12,726 bases of DNA from JAAYXU01 sp050942555. Lineage in GTDB: Bacteria; Bacillota; Clostridia; Christensenellales; UMGS416. Both the position numbers and the translations under genes were made by a program. The notes under the pieces were generated by a model that saw only the letters and a list, made by a program, of their open reading frames with translations, ran no database searches and was not told the DNA's origin. The stretch spans positions 1 to 12,726 of the forward strand of contig JBMNNN010000043.1 of NCBI GenBank assembly GCA_050942555.1, given 5' to 3'. Below are positions 1 through 6,913 of this stretch, piece by piece (the stretch's first letter is position 1; each line of letters starts with the position of its first letter).

Positions 1-1761
1 GGCTTTGCTGACCGCGCGATCGCGGCCTGGTGCGGTATAGCAGAGAAGAACGTGCGCGAAATGCGCCGCCGGATGGGCATACTGCCCACTTTTAAAATGG
101 TAGACACATGCGGTGCCGAGTTCGACGCGGTGAGCCCCTACTACTATTCGACCTACGACACCGAGAACGAGGCCAATCCCGCCCCCGGCCGATCGGTGGT
201 GGTGCTGGGCTCCGGGCCCATCCGCATCGGGCAGGGCGTCGAGTTCGACTACTGCTCGGTTCACTCGGTATGGGCGCTCAGGGATGCTGGATACGAGACC
301 GTCATCATCAACAACAACCCCGAGACCGTTTCCACAGACTTCGATACGGCCGACCGGCTGTATTTCGAGCCGCTGACGCCCGAGGACGTGGGAAACGTGC
401 TGGACCTGGAGCGTCCGGCGGGCGTCGTGGTGCAGTTCGGCGGGCAGACGGCGATCAAACTGGCCGAAGCGGTGGAGGCGATGGGCTACACGATACTGGG
501 CACGCCGCTGGCCGATATAGACGCCGCCGAGGACCGCAAGCAATTCGACGCGCTGGTCGAGCGACTGGGCATACTGCGCCCGAAGGGCGGCACGGTCTTT
601 ACCGCTGAGGAAGCGCTGGGGCTGGCCCGAAAGCTCGGGTACCCGGTGCTGGTTCGCCCCAGCTACGTGCTGGGCGGGCAGGGCATGCAGATCGCGCACT
701 CCGACGCCGACGTCGAGGAATTCATGGCGGTCATCAACCGCTACGGGCGGCAGGATCACCCGATCCTCGTAGACAAATATCTGCCGGGCAAGGAAATCGA
801 GGTGGACGCGATCAGCGACGGCGAGGAGATACTGATCCCCGGCATCATGGAGCACATCGAGCGGTCAGGCGTCCATTCGGGCGACAGCATATCGGTGTAT
901 CCTGCCTTTTCTCTGTCGCGCAGGCTGCAGGACGAGATCGTCGATACGACCAGGCGGCTGTCCATCGCGCTGCATGTGCGGGGCATGATCAACATACAGT
1001 ACATCGTCAGCAACGATGCGCTGTACATCATCGAGGTCAATCCCCGCTCCAGCCGCACCGTGCCCTATATCAGCAAGGTGACCGGCGTGCCGATGGTCGC
1101 GCTCGCGACCCGGTGCGCGCTGGGAGAGGGCCTGCGCGCCATGGGGTACGGAACCGGCCTTGTGCCGGCACGCGATCTTTTTGCCGTCAAGGTGCCCGTT
1201 TTCTCCTTTGAAAAGCTGCCCGAACTGGAGGTCAGCCTGGGCCCCGAAATGAAGTCTACTGGCGAGGTGCTGGGACTTTCCCGCGACTACAGCGAGGCGG
1301 TGTTCAAGGGGCTGCTGGCCGCCGGAATGCGCATCCCCGGCAGCGGCGACATACTTCTCTCTGTGCAGGACAACGATAAGCAGGAACTCATACCGCTTGC
1401 CGAGGATTTGGCGACCCTGGGCTACAATCTCTACGCGACAGCCGGGACGGCGCACGCGCTCAATCACGGCTACGTAGCCGCTTCGCTTGTGGGTCGGTTC
1501 AGCGAGCCGTCTCCGAACCTCGCCGACATGATACGCGGCGGTCATGTCCGGCTCATCATCAATACCGCGACGAAGGGGCGTGACCGGCGGCGCGACGGGT
1601 TCCGCATCCGCAGGATGGCCGTCGAGTACAAGATCCCCTGCCTGACGTCGCTCGATACGGCCCGCGCGCTGATACAGAGCCTCAAGCTCAACAGGGCCCG
1701 TACCCAAGTCGAGCCGCTGGGACTTCATGAGATCACACAGACCGCGAGGGGGACCCGATGA
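1..1761 (+). CDS. carB: Carbamoyl-phosphate synthase large subunit, C-terminal half (5' end outside window)
   Basis: The reading frame is open from base 1, so this is a gene cut by the window edge; 586 residues are visible of a family usually about 1,070 long. CarB makes carbamoyl phosphate from bicarbonate, ATP and glutamine-derived ammonia for pyrimidine and arginine synthesis, together with the glutaminase CarA. The visible part begins in the helical oligomerisation domain (GFADRAIAAW), continues through the second ATP-grasp domain (LGGQGMQI, and EVNPRSSRT in the metal/ATP site), and ends in the MGS-like allosteric domain (YATAGTA, INTATKGRDRRRDGFRIRR), which in this family binds regulators such as UMP. 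The stop TGA overlaps the pyrK start (ATGA), so the two are probably translationally coupled. Membership in a pyr operon makes the pyrimidine-dedicated paralogue likely. Identification is firm; only the true start is unseen. Confidence 0.97.
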   Translation, partial: GFADRAIAAWCGIAEKNVREMRRRMGILPTFKMVDTCGAEFDAVSPYYYSTYDTENEANPAPGRSVVVLGSGPIRIGQGVEFDYCSVHSVWALRDAGYETVIINNNPETVSTDFDTADRLYFEPLTPEDVGNVLDLERPAGVVVQFGGQTAIKLAEAVEAMGYTILGTPLADIDAAEDRKQFDALVERLGILRPKGGTVFTAEEALGLARKLGYPVLVRPSYVLGGQGMQIAHSDADVEEFMAVINRYGRQDHPILVDKYLPGKEIEVDAISDGEEILIPGIMEHIERSGVHSGDSISVYPAFSLSRRLQDEIVDTTRRLSIALHVRGMINIQYIVSNDALYIIEVNPRSSRTVPYISKVTGVPMVALATRCALGEGLRAMGYGTGLVPARDLFAVKVPVFSFEKLPELEVSLGPEMKSTGEVLGLSRDYSEAVFKGLLAAGMRIPGSGDILLSVQDNDKQELIPLAEDLATLGYNLYATAGTAHALNHGYVAASLVGRFSEPSPNLADMIRGGHVRLIINTATKGRDRRRDGFRIRRMAVEYKIPCLTSLDTARALIQSLKLNRARTQVEPLGLHEITQTARGTR

Positions 1762-2537
1762 AAAAGCGATTCGAGGGCGCACTCGCCGCTATACGCGGGG
1801 TGGCGCGCGACACATTCGAGCTGACGGTCGAAAGCGATCTGGCGCGCGCGCCGTCTCTGCCGGGCCAGTTCGTCCATGTCGCGGTGCCCGGCGACGATCT
1901 GCTGCTGCGGCGGCCTTTCAGTCTCTACGATGTCGACCGGGCGGCGGGCGTATTCCGGCTGATCGTACAGCAGAAGGGCGAGGGGACGGCCCGCCTGTGC
2001 GCGCTTGCGCCCGGCGCGAAGCTCGATCTCTTAGGCCCGCTGGGACGGGGCTTCACGCTGCCGGCGGGGGCGCGCCGGGTGGCGCTCGCGGGCGGGGGCA
2101 TCGGGGCCGCGCCGCTATGCTACTGCCTGCGCAAGTGGCCGGACGTCGGATTCGAGACGTTTGTGGGCTTTCGCGGCGCGCAGTACGCGTACGGACTCCA
2201 TGAATTCGGCGCGCGCTCCCGGCTACACGTAGCATCCGACGACGGCTCGCTGGGACAAAGGGGATTTGTGACCGAGCTTCTCGCCCAAATGCTCGCGCAG
2301 CAGCCCTTCGACGCGGTGCTGGCATGCGGTCCGCTGCCCATGCTACGCGCACTGGCGCGGGTAATGGCCGCGCACCCCGATATCCCCTGCCAGGTGTCGC
2401 TCGAGGAGCGGATGGGCTGCGGCGTGGGAGCCTGCCGCGTATGCGCCTGCCCGATACGGGAGGACGGGGAGGAGCGCTATATGCGGGTGTGCCGGGACGG
2501 GCCGGTCTTTCCGATCGAAAAGGTGGTGTTCGAATGA
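1758..2537 (+). CDS. pyrK: Dihydroorotate dehydrogenase B, electron transfer subunit
   Basis: The 259-residue protein is the FAD and [2Fe-2S] subunit that passes electrons from PyrD to NAD+ in class 1B dihydroorotate dehydrogenase. Visible features in order: an FAD-binding RRPFS at residues 51-55; a nucleotide-binding GGGIGAAPL around 112-120; and a C-terminal iron-sulfur cluster motif with Cys221, Cys226, Cys229 and a distal Cys245 (CGVGACRVCAC, then RVC). An extra Cys231 lies next to the third ligand. The start is fixed by the 4-nt ATGA overlap with carB and a GAGGGGG ribosome site upstream. The stop again overlaps the next start, giving a tightly coupled carB-pyrK-pyrD block. Length and motifs are normal for the family. 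It acts in the cytoplasm as a heterotetramer with PyrD. Confidence 0.96.
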   Translation: MKKRFEGALAAIRGVARDTFELTVESDLARAPSLPGQFVHVAVPGDDLLLRRPFSLYDVDRAAGVFRLIVQQKGEGTARLCALAPGAKLDLLGPLGRGFTLPAGARRVALAGGGIGAAPLCYCLRKWPDVGFETFVGFRGAQYAYGLHEFGARSRLHVASDDGSLGQRGFVTELLAQMLAQQPFDAVLACGPLPMLRALARVMAAHPDIPCQVSLEERMGCGVGACRVCACPIREDGEERYMRVCRDGPVFPIEKVVFE

Positions 2538-3442
2538 ACCTGTCGGTCGAGCTGTGTGGCGTGCGCCTTAAAAACCCCGTCATCGCGGCGTCGGGCTGCT
2601 TCGGGTTTGGCAGGGAAATCGCGCCGCTCCTTGGCGGCCTGTCGCGGCTGGGAGGCGTCGCGCTTAAGGCCATCACGCTGGAGCGCCGGGAGGGAAACCC
2701 GCCGCCCCGCATCGCGGAGACGCCCTCGGGCGTGCTCAACAGCGTGGGCCTTCAAAACCCGGGGCTTGCGGCGTTCCTTAGCGAAGAGCTGCCCTGGTTC
2801 GCGGACGCGGACACCGTGCTTTTTGCCAATATCGCGGGCGCGACGCTGGACGAGTACCTCCGCGTCGCAGAGGGTCTTAACGACACGCCGATCCCGTTTG
2901 TCGAGCTTAACATATCCTGTCCCAACGTAAAAGCCGGAGGCGCGGCTTTCGGCGTCGACCCGGACGCAGTCCACAGGGTGACCGGCGCCGTCCGCGCGGT
3001 GTGCGGCAAGAAGCTCATCGTCAAGCTCACTCCCAATACGGCCGATATCGCAGGCAGCGCCGCGGCGGCCGAGGCGGCAGGGGCCGACGGCGTAAGCCTC
3101 ATCAACACGCTGACCGGCATGGCCGTCGATGTGCATACCCGCCGTCCGATCCTCGGAAACGTCGTGGGCGGGCTTTCGGGACCGGCGATCCGACCGGTCG
3201 CACTGCGCATGGTGTGGCAGGCGGCGCAGGCAGTACGGATACCGGTCATCGGCATGGGCGGCATCATGACCGGCGAGGACGCCGTCGCATTCCTGCTGTG
3301 CGGTTCCCGGGCCGTCATGGTCGGAACCGCGAACCTCATTAACCCCGACGCGTGCATTCGGATCGCCGAGGGCATCGGCGAATACATGCGGCGGCACCAT
3401 ATCGACGACGTAAACGCGCTCATCGGCGCACTGGAGGTCTAG
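2534..3442 (+). CDS. pyrD: Dihydroorotate dehydrogenase B, catalytic subunit (class 1B)
   Basis: This 302-residue FMN-dependent TIM barrel oxidises dihydroorotate to orotate. The frame is open further upstream, but ATG at 2534 is chosen because it overlaps the pyrK stop, is preceded by AAAGGTGG, and gives the standard N-terminus MNLSVELCGVRLKNP. Visible landmarks are the substrate-binding NSVGLQNPG (about 69-77), the ELNISCPN segment with Cys129 as catalytic base (Cys marks class 1; serine is used in class 2), KLTPN around 164-168, GGLSGPAI at 212-219 and the FMN phosphate site MGGI at 241-244. The neighbouring pyrK makes it class 1B, so the electron acceptor is expected to be NAD+. pyrF, which follows pyrD in Bacillus subtilis, is absent here and pyrE follows after one base. 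Confidence 0.96.
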   Translation: MNLSVELCGVRLKNPVIAASGCFGFGREIAPLLGGLSRLGGVALKAITLERREGNPPPRIAETPSGVLNSVGLQNPGLAAFLSEELPWFADADTVLFANIAGATLDEYLRVAEGLNDTPIPFVELNISCPNVKAGGAAFGVDPDAVHRVTGAVRAVCGKKLIVKLTPNTADIAGSAAAAEAAGADGVSLINTLTGMAVDVHTRRPILGNVVGGLSGPAIRPVALRMVWQAAQAVRIPVIGMGGIMTGEDAVAFLLCGSRAVMVGTANLINPDACIRIAEGIGEYMRRHHIDDVNALIGALEV

Positions 3443-3443
3443 C

Positions 3444-4031
3444 ATGGACCAGCAACAAATTATCGGCATACTGCGGGAGACGGGCGTCATGCGGGAGGGA
3501 CACTTCCTGCTCACATCGGGACGGCACAGCGATAGGTACATGCAGTGCGCGCGGCTCTTCGAGCATCCCGGGCACAGCGAGACGCTGTGCGCCGCGCTGG
3601 CGTCGCTGTTTGCGGGCAGCGCCATCGATATCGTCGCCGGGCCCGCGCTGGGCGGCATCATACTGGCATACGAGGTCGCCCGGCAGCTGGGCGCTCGCAA
3701 CCTGTTTGCCGAGCGCGAGGACGGCGTCATGACGCTGCGGCGCGGGTTTGCGATCCCCGAAGGAGCGCGGGTGCTGGTCGTGGAGGACGTCGTTACGACC
3801 GGCGGCTCGGTGCAGGAGGTGCTCGCGCTGGTGCGCGAGGCAGGAGCCCAAGCCGTGGGCGTGGGCGCGATCGTGGACCGCAGCGGCGGCGCCGCAGACT
3901 TCGGCGTGCCGTTCCGGGCGGCCGTATCGATGGACATCGCGTCGTGGGACGCGGCGGACTGCCCGCTGTGCCGCCGGGGGATCCCCGTCGTGAAGCCCGG
4001 AAGCCGGAAGCGCGCCGCGTCGGGCGCATGA
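3444..4031 (+). CDS. pyrE: Orotate phosphoribosyltransferase
   Basis: The 195-residue enzyme joins orotate to PRPP to give OMP. The PRPP-binding signature LVVEDVVTTGGS lies at residues 111-122. The N-terminal FLLTSGRHSDRYMQ (21-34) matches the conserved S-G-x-x-S-x-x-Y region of the family. A strong GGAGGT at 3433-3438 sits 5 nt before the ATG, partly inside the end of pyrD. Its length is typical. It is the last pyr gene seen; a GC-rich stem-loop follows. OMP decarboxylase (pyrF) is not visible, so either it lies upstream in the same operon or elsewhere in the genome. Near the C-terminus a Cys pair (CPLCRRG) occurs, seen in some Firmicute PyrE proteins; its role is unknown to me. Confidence 0.95.
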   Translation: MDQQQIIGILRETGVMREGHFLLTSGRHSDRYMQCARLFEHPGHSETLCAALASLFAGSAIDIVAGPALGGIILAYEVARQLGARNLFAEREDGVMTLRRGFAIPEGARVLVVEDVVTTGGSVQEVLALVREAGAQAVGVGAIVDRSGGAADFGVPFRAAVSMDIASWDAADCPLCRRGIPVVKPGSRKRAASGA

Positions 4032-4036
4032 GCATC

Positions 4037-4071
4037 GCGCCCCGCCGGCCATAGCAGGTTGGCGGCGGCGC
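4037..4071 (+). terminator. GC-rich stem-loop after pyrE, weak terminator candidate
   Basis: Arms 4037-4046 (GCGCCCCGCC) and 4061-4071 pair over 10 bp with one bulged C, around a 14-nt loop. It begins 5 nt after the pyrE stop. It is followed by CAAATTTCC rather than a run of T, so it is not a textbook intrinsic terminator. It may slow or end pyr transcription, or protect the 3' end. The next promoter lies 27 nt further on, consistent with an operon boundary. Confidence 0.4.
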
Positions 4072-4097
4072 AAATTTCCCGGGCGGGTGTAAAACGG

Positions 4098-4126
4098 TTG
4101 ACAGCAGCCGTATGCCGTGATAGGGT
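4098..4126 (+). promoter_or_regulatory. Promoter of the garR-SDR-transaldolase-epimerase operon
   Basis: A perfect -35 TTGACA at 4098-4103 is followed by a 17-bp spacer and a -10 TAGGGT at 4121-4126. TG at 4118-4119 gives an extended -10. The expected start point is near 4133, leaving a leader of about 44 nt to the ATG at 4177. The near-consensus -35 suggests a strong promoter that may need a repressor; see the inverted repeat reported as a finding. Confidence 0.7.
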
Positions 4127-4176
4127 ATGCATGTCAAATTCCTTTTCCTGAATCTCAAACCGAAGGAGGAAAACGA

Positions 4177-5073
4177 ATGCAGATAGGGTTTATCGGACTG
4201 GGCATCATGGGAAAGCCGATGGCGCTCAACCTCATCCGGGCCGGATATGCGCTCAGGGTCTACGACATCAACCCCGAGCCCGTGGAGGCGCTGTGCGCGG
4301 CCGGGGCGCACAGGGCCGCGAGCGCTTCGGAAGCCGCCCGGGGCAGCGAGGTCGTCATCACGATGCTGCCCAACTCGCCGCACGTCAAGGAGGCGGTGCT
4401 GGGCGAGGGCGGCGTACTGGAGGGGGCCGCGCCGGGCACGATCCTCATCGACATGAGCTCGATCGCGCCGCTCGCGTCCAAAGAGATCGCGGAGGCCTGC
4501 GCGAAAAAAGGCGTCCGGATGCTGGACGCGCCCGTAAGCGGCGGGGAGCCCAAGGCGATCGACGGCACGCTTTCCATCATGGTGGGCGGCGCGCGCGACG
4601 ACTTTGAGCGGGTCTACGATCTGCTGCTCAAGATGGGCGCAAGCGCGGTGCTGTGCGGCGATATCGGCGCGGGCAACACGACCAAGCTCGCCAACCAGAT
4701 CATCGTGGCGCTCAATATCGCGGCGATGAGCGAAGCGCTGATGCTGGGCACGATGGCGGGCGTCGATCCCGAGAGCATATACCGCGCGATCCGCGGCGGG
4801 CTGGCCGGGAGCACCGTGCTCGACGCTAAAGCGCCGATGGTGATGGCCGGCAACTTCAAGCCGGGCTTTAAGATCGATCTGCATATCAAGGACCTCAACA
4901 ACGCGCTGGATACCGGACACGCGGTGGGCGCGCCGCTGCCGCTTACGGCCTTTGCGATGGAGATGCTCGAGCGGCTCCGGGCCGACGGCTGCGGACAGCA
5001 GGACCACAGCGCGATCGTCAAGTTCTATGAAAAGCTGTCGGGCACCCAGGTGCGCGCGGCCGATCGCAAATAG
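4177..5073 (+). CDS. garR: 2-hydroxy-3-oxopropionate (tartronate semialdehyde) reductase
   Basis: The 298-residue protein belongs to the beta-hydroxyacid dehydrogenase family and interconverts tartronate semialdehyde and D-glycerate with NAD(P)H. The N-terminal Rossmann motif is FIGLGIMGKPMA (GxGxxG at 7-12). The substrate-binding block DAPVSGGEPKAIDG lies at 117-130, and the catalytic lysine is Lys170 in GAGNTTKLANQ. Long stretches (MLPNSPHVKE, RGGLAGSTVLDAKAPMVM, GFKIDLHIKDL) match what I remember of E. coli GarR almost word for word, which argues for this substrate over 3-hydroxyisobutyrate or sulfolactaldehyde. Asp30 at the end of the second strand suggests NADH use. A GTG 60 nt upstream is in frame, but ATG 4177 is chosen because AAGGAGGA lies at 4163-4170 and the protein then starts at the dinucleotide-binding strand. 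It is first in a four-gene operon. Confidence 0.92.
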   Translation: MQIGFIGLGIMGKPMALNLIRAGYALRVYDINPEPVEALCAAGAHRAASASEAARGSEVVITMLPNSPHVKEAVLGEGGVLEGAAPGTILIDMSSIAPLASKEIAEACAKKGVRMLDAPVSGGEPKAIDGTLSIMVGGARDDFERVYDLLLKMGASAVLCGDIGAGNTTKLANQIIVALNIAAMSEALMLGTMAGVDPESIYRAIRGGLAGSTVLDAKAPMVMAGNFKPGFKIDLHIKDLNNALDTGHAVGAPLPLTAFAMEMLERLRADGCGQQDHSAIVKFYEKLSGTQVRAADRK

Positions 5074-5093
5074 CTGAGGGAGAGAACGCAAGC

Positions 5094-5837
5094 ATGGGCG
5101 AACAACGGGTAGCCATCATCACCGGCGCGGCCCGGGGCATCGGACGGGCCATCGCGCAGGCGCTGTCGCGGCAGGGCGCCGCCACCGTCATTGCGGACAT
5201 CGACGCTGAGGGTGCGCGCCGCGTCGCGCAGGAAATCGAGGGTTCGGGAGGCCGCGCGCTGGCCATACCGGCCGACGTGTCAATTCCGGCGCAGGTCGCC
5301 GACATGGTGCGGGAGGCGGCGGATCAGCTGGGCCGCATCGATATACTCGTCAATAACGCCGGGATACTGAGCGCCACTTCGATCGAGGCGCTCCGCGAGG
5401 ACGAATGGGACAGGGTCATGGCCATCAACGTGAAAAGCGCGGTATTCGCGTCCCAGCAGGCGCTGCCGTGGATGATCCGGCAGGGCTGGGGACGCATCAT
5501 CAACATATCGTCGCTGTCGGGCCGCATGGGGGGCGTCAGCGCCGGATGCGCCTACTCGGCATCCAAGGCCGCGCTCATCGGCCTGACGATGAGTCTGGCC
5601 AGGCAGACGGCCGGCAAGGGCATTACCGTCAACGCGGTAGCCCCGGGCACTACCCGCAGCGACATCATCCGGAGATTCAGCGCCGAGCAGATGGAGCGCA
5701 TCATGCGCTCGATACCGGTCGGACGCCTCGGGGAGCCCGAAGAAATCGCGGCGCTGGTCGCTTTCCTCGCTCAAGATACAGCGGGCTTCATAACCGGCGC
5801 GGTCATCGACATCAACGGCGGCATGTTCATGGGCTAG
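5094..5837 (+). CDS. Short-chain dehydrogenase/reductase, substrate unknown (sugar-acid type by context)
   Basis: The 247-residue protein is a classical SDR. Visible features: the cofactor motif TGAARGIG at 10-17, NNAG at 87-90, and the catalytic tetrad Asn112, Ser140, Tyr154 and Lys158 (YSASK). Asp35 in VIADID at the end of the second strand points to NAD+ rather than NADP+, hence probably to an oxidation. The C-terminal INGGMFMG is the usual family ending. It starts 20 nt after garR with GAGGGAG upstream. The sequence alone resembles FabG-like and gluconate-5-dehydrogenase-like members equally. A role in fatty acid synthesis is unlikely because its neighbours are carbohydrate-acid enzymes. 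I infer oxidation or reduction of an aldonate or ketoaldonate, but the substrate is not shown by the sequence. Confidence 0.88.
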   Translation: MGEQRVAIITGAARGIGRAIAQALSRQGAATVIADIDAEGARRVAQEIEGSGGRALAIPADVSIPAQVADMVREAADQLGRIDILVNNAGILSATSIEALREDEWDRVMAINVKSAVFASQQALPWMIRQGWGRIINISSLSGRMGGVSAGCAYSASKAALIGLTMSLARQTAGKGITVNAVAPGTTRSDIIRRFSAEQMERIMRSIPVGRLGEPEEIAALVAFLAQDTAGFITGAVIDINGGMFMG

Positions 5838-5857
5838 CGCCCGGAAATGAGGAGAAT

Positions 5858-6901
5858 ATGAAAGATCACGCATACCTGCGCTGGATGAGCGAAAATACGC
5901 CCACCAAGTGGTGCAACGACTCGGCGAAAATGGACGAGCTGGACGCCGCGCTTGCAAGCGGAGCCGTAGGCTGCACGTCGAACCCGCCGCTTACATACGA
6001 GACGCTGACCGCAACGCCCGCGCTCTACGGGGACGGACTGGAGGCCATCCGTGCCGTCCCGCCGGGCGACGAACGGGCGGTAGCCTGCATCAGCGTCGTC
6101 GTCCGCCATATCGCCGCGCGGCTTGCCGATATCTATGAGTCGAGCCGGGGCGAATATGGCTATATACGCGCCCAGGTGCAGCCGTCGCTTTCCGGGGATG
6201 CCGACGCAATGCTCAAAATGGGTCTTCTCTTTGCGTCGTGGGCGCCCAACATCAAGGTCAAGATTCCCGGCACGAAGGCCGGCATATGGGTTCTCGAGGA
6301 GCTGGCTGCGCGCGGGATACCCACAAACCCGACCGTGTGCGTCAGCGTATCGCAGATGACGGCGGCGGCCGAGGCCCACGAGCGGGGAGTCGCGCGCGCC
6401 CGCGCCGCGGGTATCGCGCCCGCGCCCTCCACGGCGGCGATCGTCATGGGCCGGCTGCAGGACTATCTGACGACGCTCAATGAGGAGCGCGGAGCCGGCC
6501 TGCCCGTCAGCGACCTCGAGTGGGCCGCGCTGGCGGTGGCCAAGCGCTGCTGCCGCCTCTATGAGGAGCGGGGCTACCAACAGATCGTGATGCCTGCGGC
6601 CTTCCGGTGCGCGATGCAGGTCAGCGAGCTGGCGGGCGCGCGGGCCGAGATGACGATTCACCCGAAGATACAGGACGCCGTCATCGAGGCCGACGCGGCG
6701 GGAAAGCTCGCTCGCGGGAGCAATATCGGAAACGCCATCGACGAGGACGCCGTGGAGCGCGTGCGCCGCGCGCTGCCCGCGTACACGCTGGCCTATGAGG
6801 AAAACGCGCTCTCTCCCGACGAATTCGACCGGTACGGCGCGACGCAGATGACGCTGCGCGGCTTCGACGTGACCGGATGGCAGAAGCTCAGAACGCTCTA
6901 G
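5858..6901 (+). CDS. Transaldolase-family protein with atypical active site
   Basis: The 347-residue protein belongs to the class I aldolase/transaldolase family (Schiff base on lysine). Against E. coli TalB, aligned by eye from memory, Asp21 matches Asp17, Asn42 in TSNPP matches Asn35, Lys135 in VKIPGT is the Schiff-base lysine (Lys132), Asn157/Thr159 match Asn154/Thr156, and Arg199 and Arg250 match the phosphate-binding Arg181 and Arg228. Odd points: Gln106 replaces the acid/base Glu96, as in fructose-6-phosphate aldolase; Ala194 and Ala248 replace phosphate-contacting Ser176 and Ser226; Val196 replaces Phe178. It may therefore act as an aldolase, or as a transaldolase on a non-standard ketose. 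ATG 5858 is chosen because TGAGGAG lies at 5848-5854 and the open frame upstream overlaps the SDR gene. It sits 20 nt after the SDR and 12 nt before the epimerase. Confidence 0.85.
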   Translation: MKDHAYLRWMSENTPTKWCNDSAKMDELDAALASGAVGCTSNPPLTYETLTATPALYGDGLEAIRAVPPGDERAVACISVVVRHIAARLADIYESSRGEYGYIRAQVQPSLSGDADAMLKMGLLFASWAPNIKVKIPGTKAGIWVLEELAARGIPTNPTVCVSVSQMTAAAEAHERGVARARAAGIAPAPSTAAIVMGRLQDYLTTLNEERGAGLPVSDLEWAALAVAKRCCRLYEERGYQQIVMPAAFRCAMQVSELAGARAEMTIHPKIQDAVIEADAAGKLARGSNIGNAIDEDAVERVRRALPAYTLAYEENALSPDEFDRYGATQMTLRGFDVTGWQKLRTL

Positions 6902-6913
6902 AGGAGGCCGCAG

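Noticed and set aside
2477..4132. A 551-codon minus-strand frame opposite pyrD and pyrE
   Set aside because: Antisense to well-identified pyr genes with no ribosome site or family motif; typical GC-rich shadow. The same holds for the long minus-strand frames at 865-1782, 3793-5091 and 5834-7558.
4117..4176. In-frame GTG extension of garR by 20 residues
   Set aside because: It starts within the promoter -10 region and lacks a ribosome site; ATG 4177 has AAGGAGGA and fits the family N-terminus.
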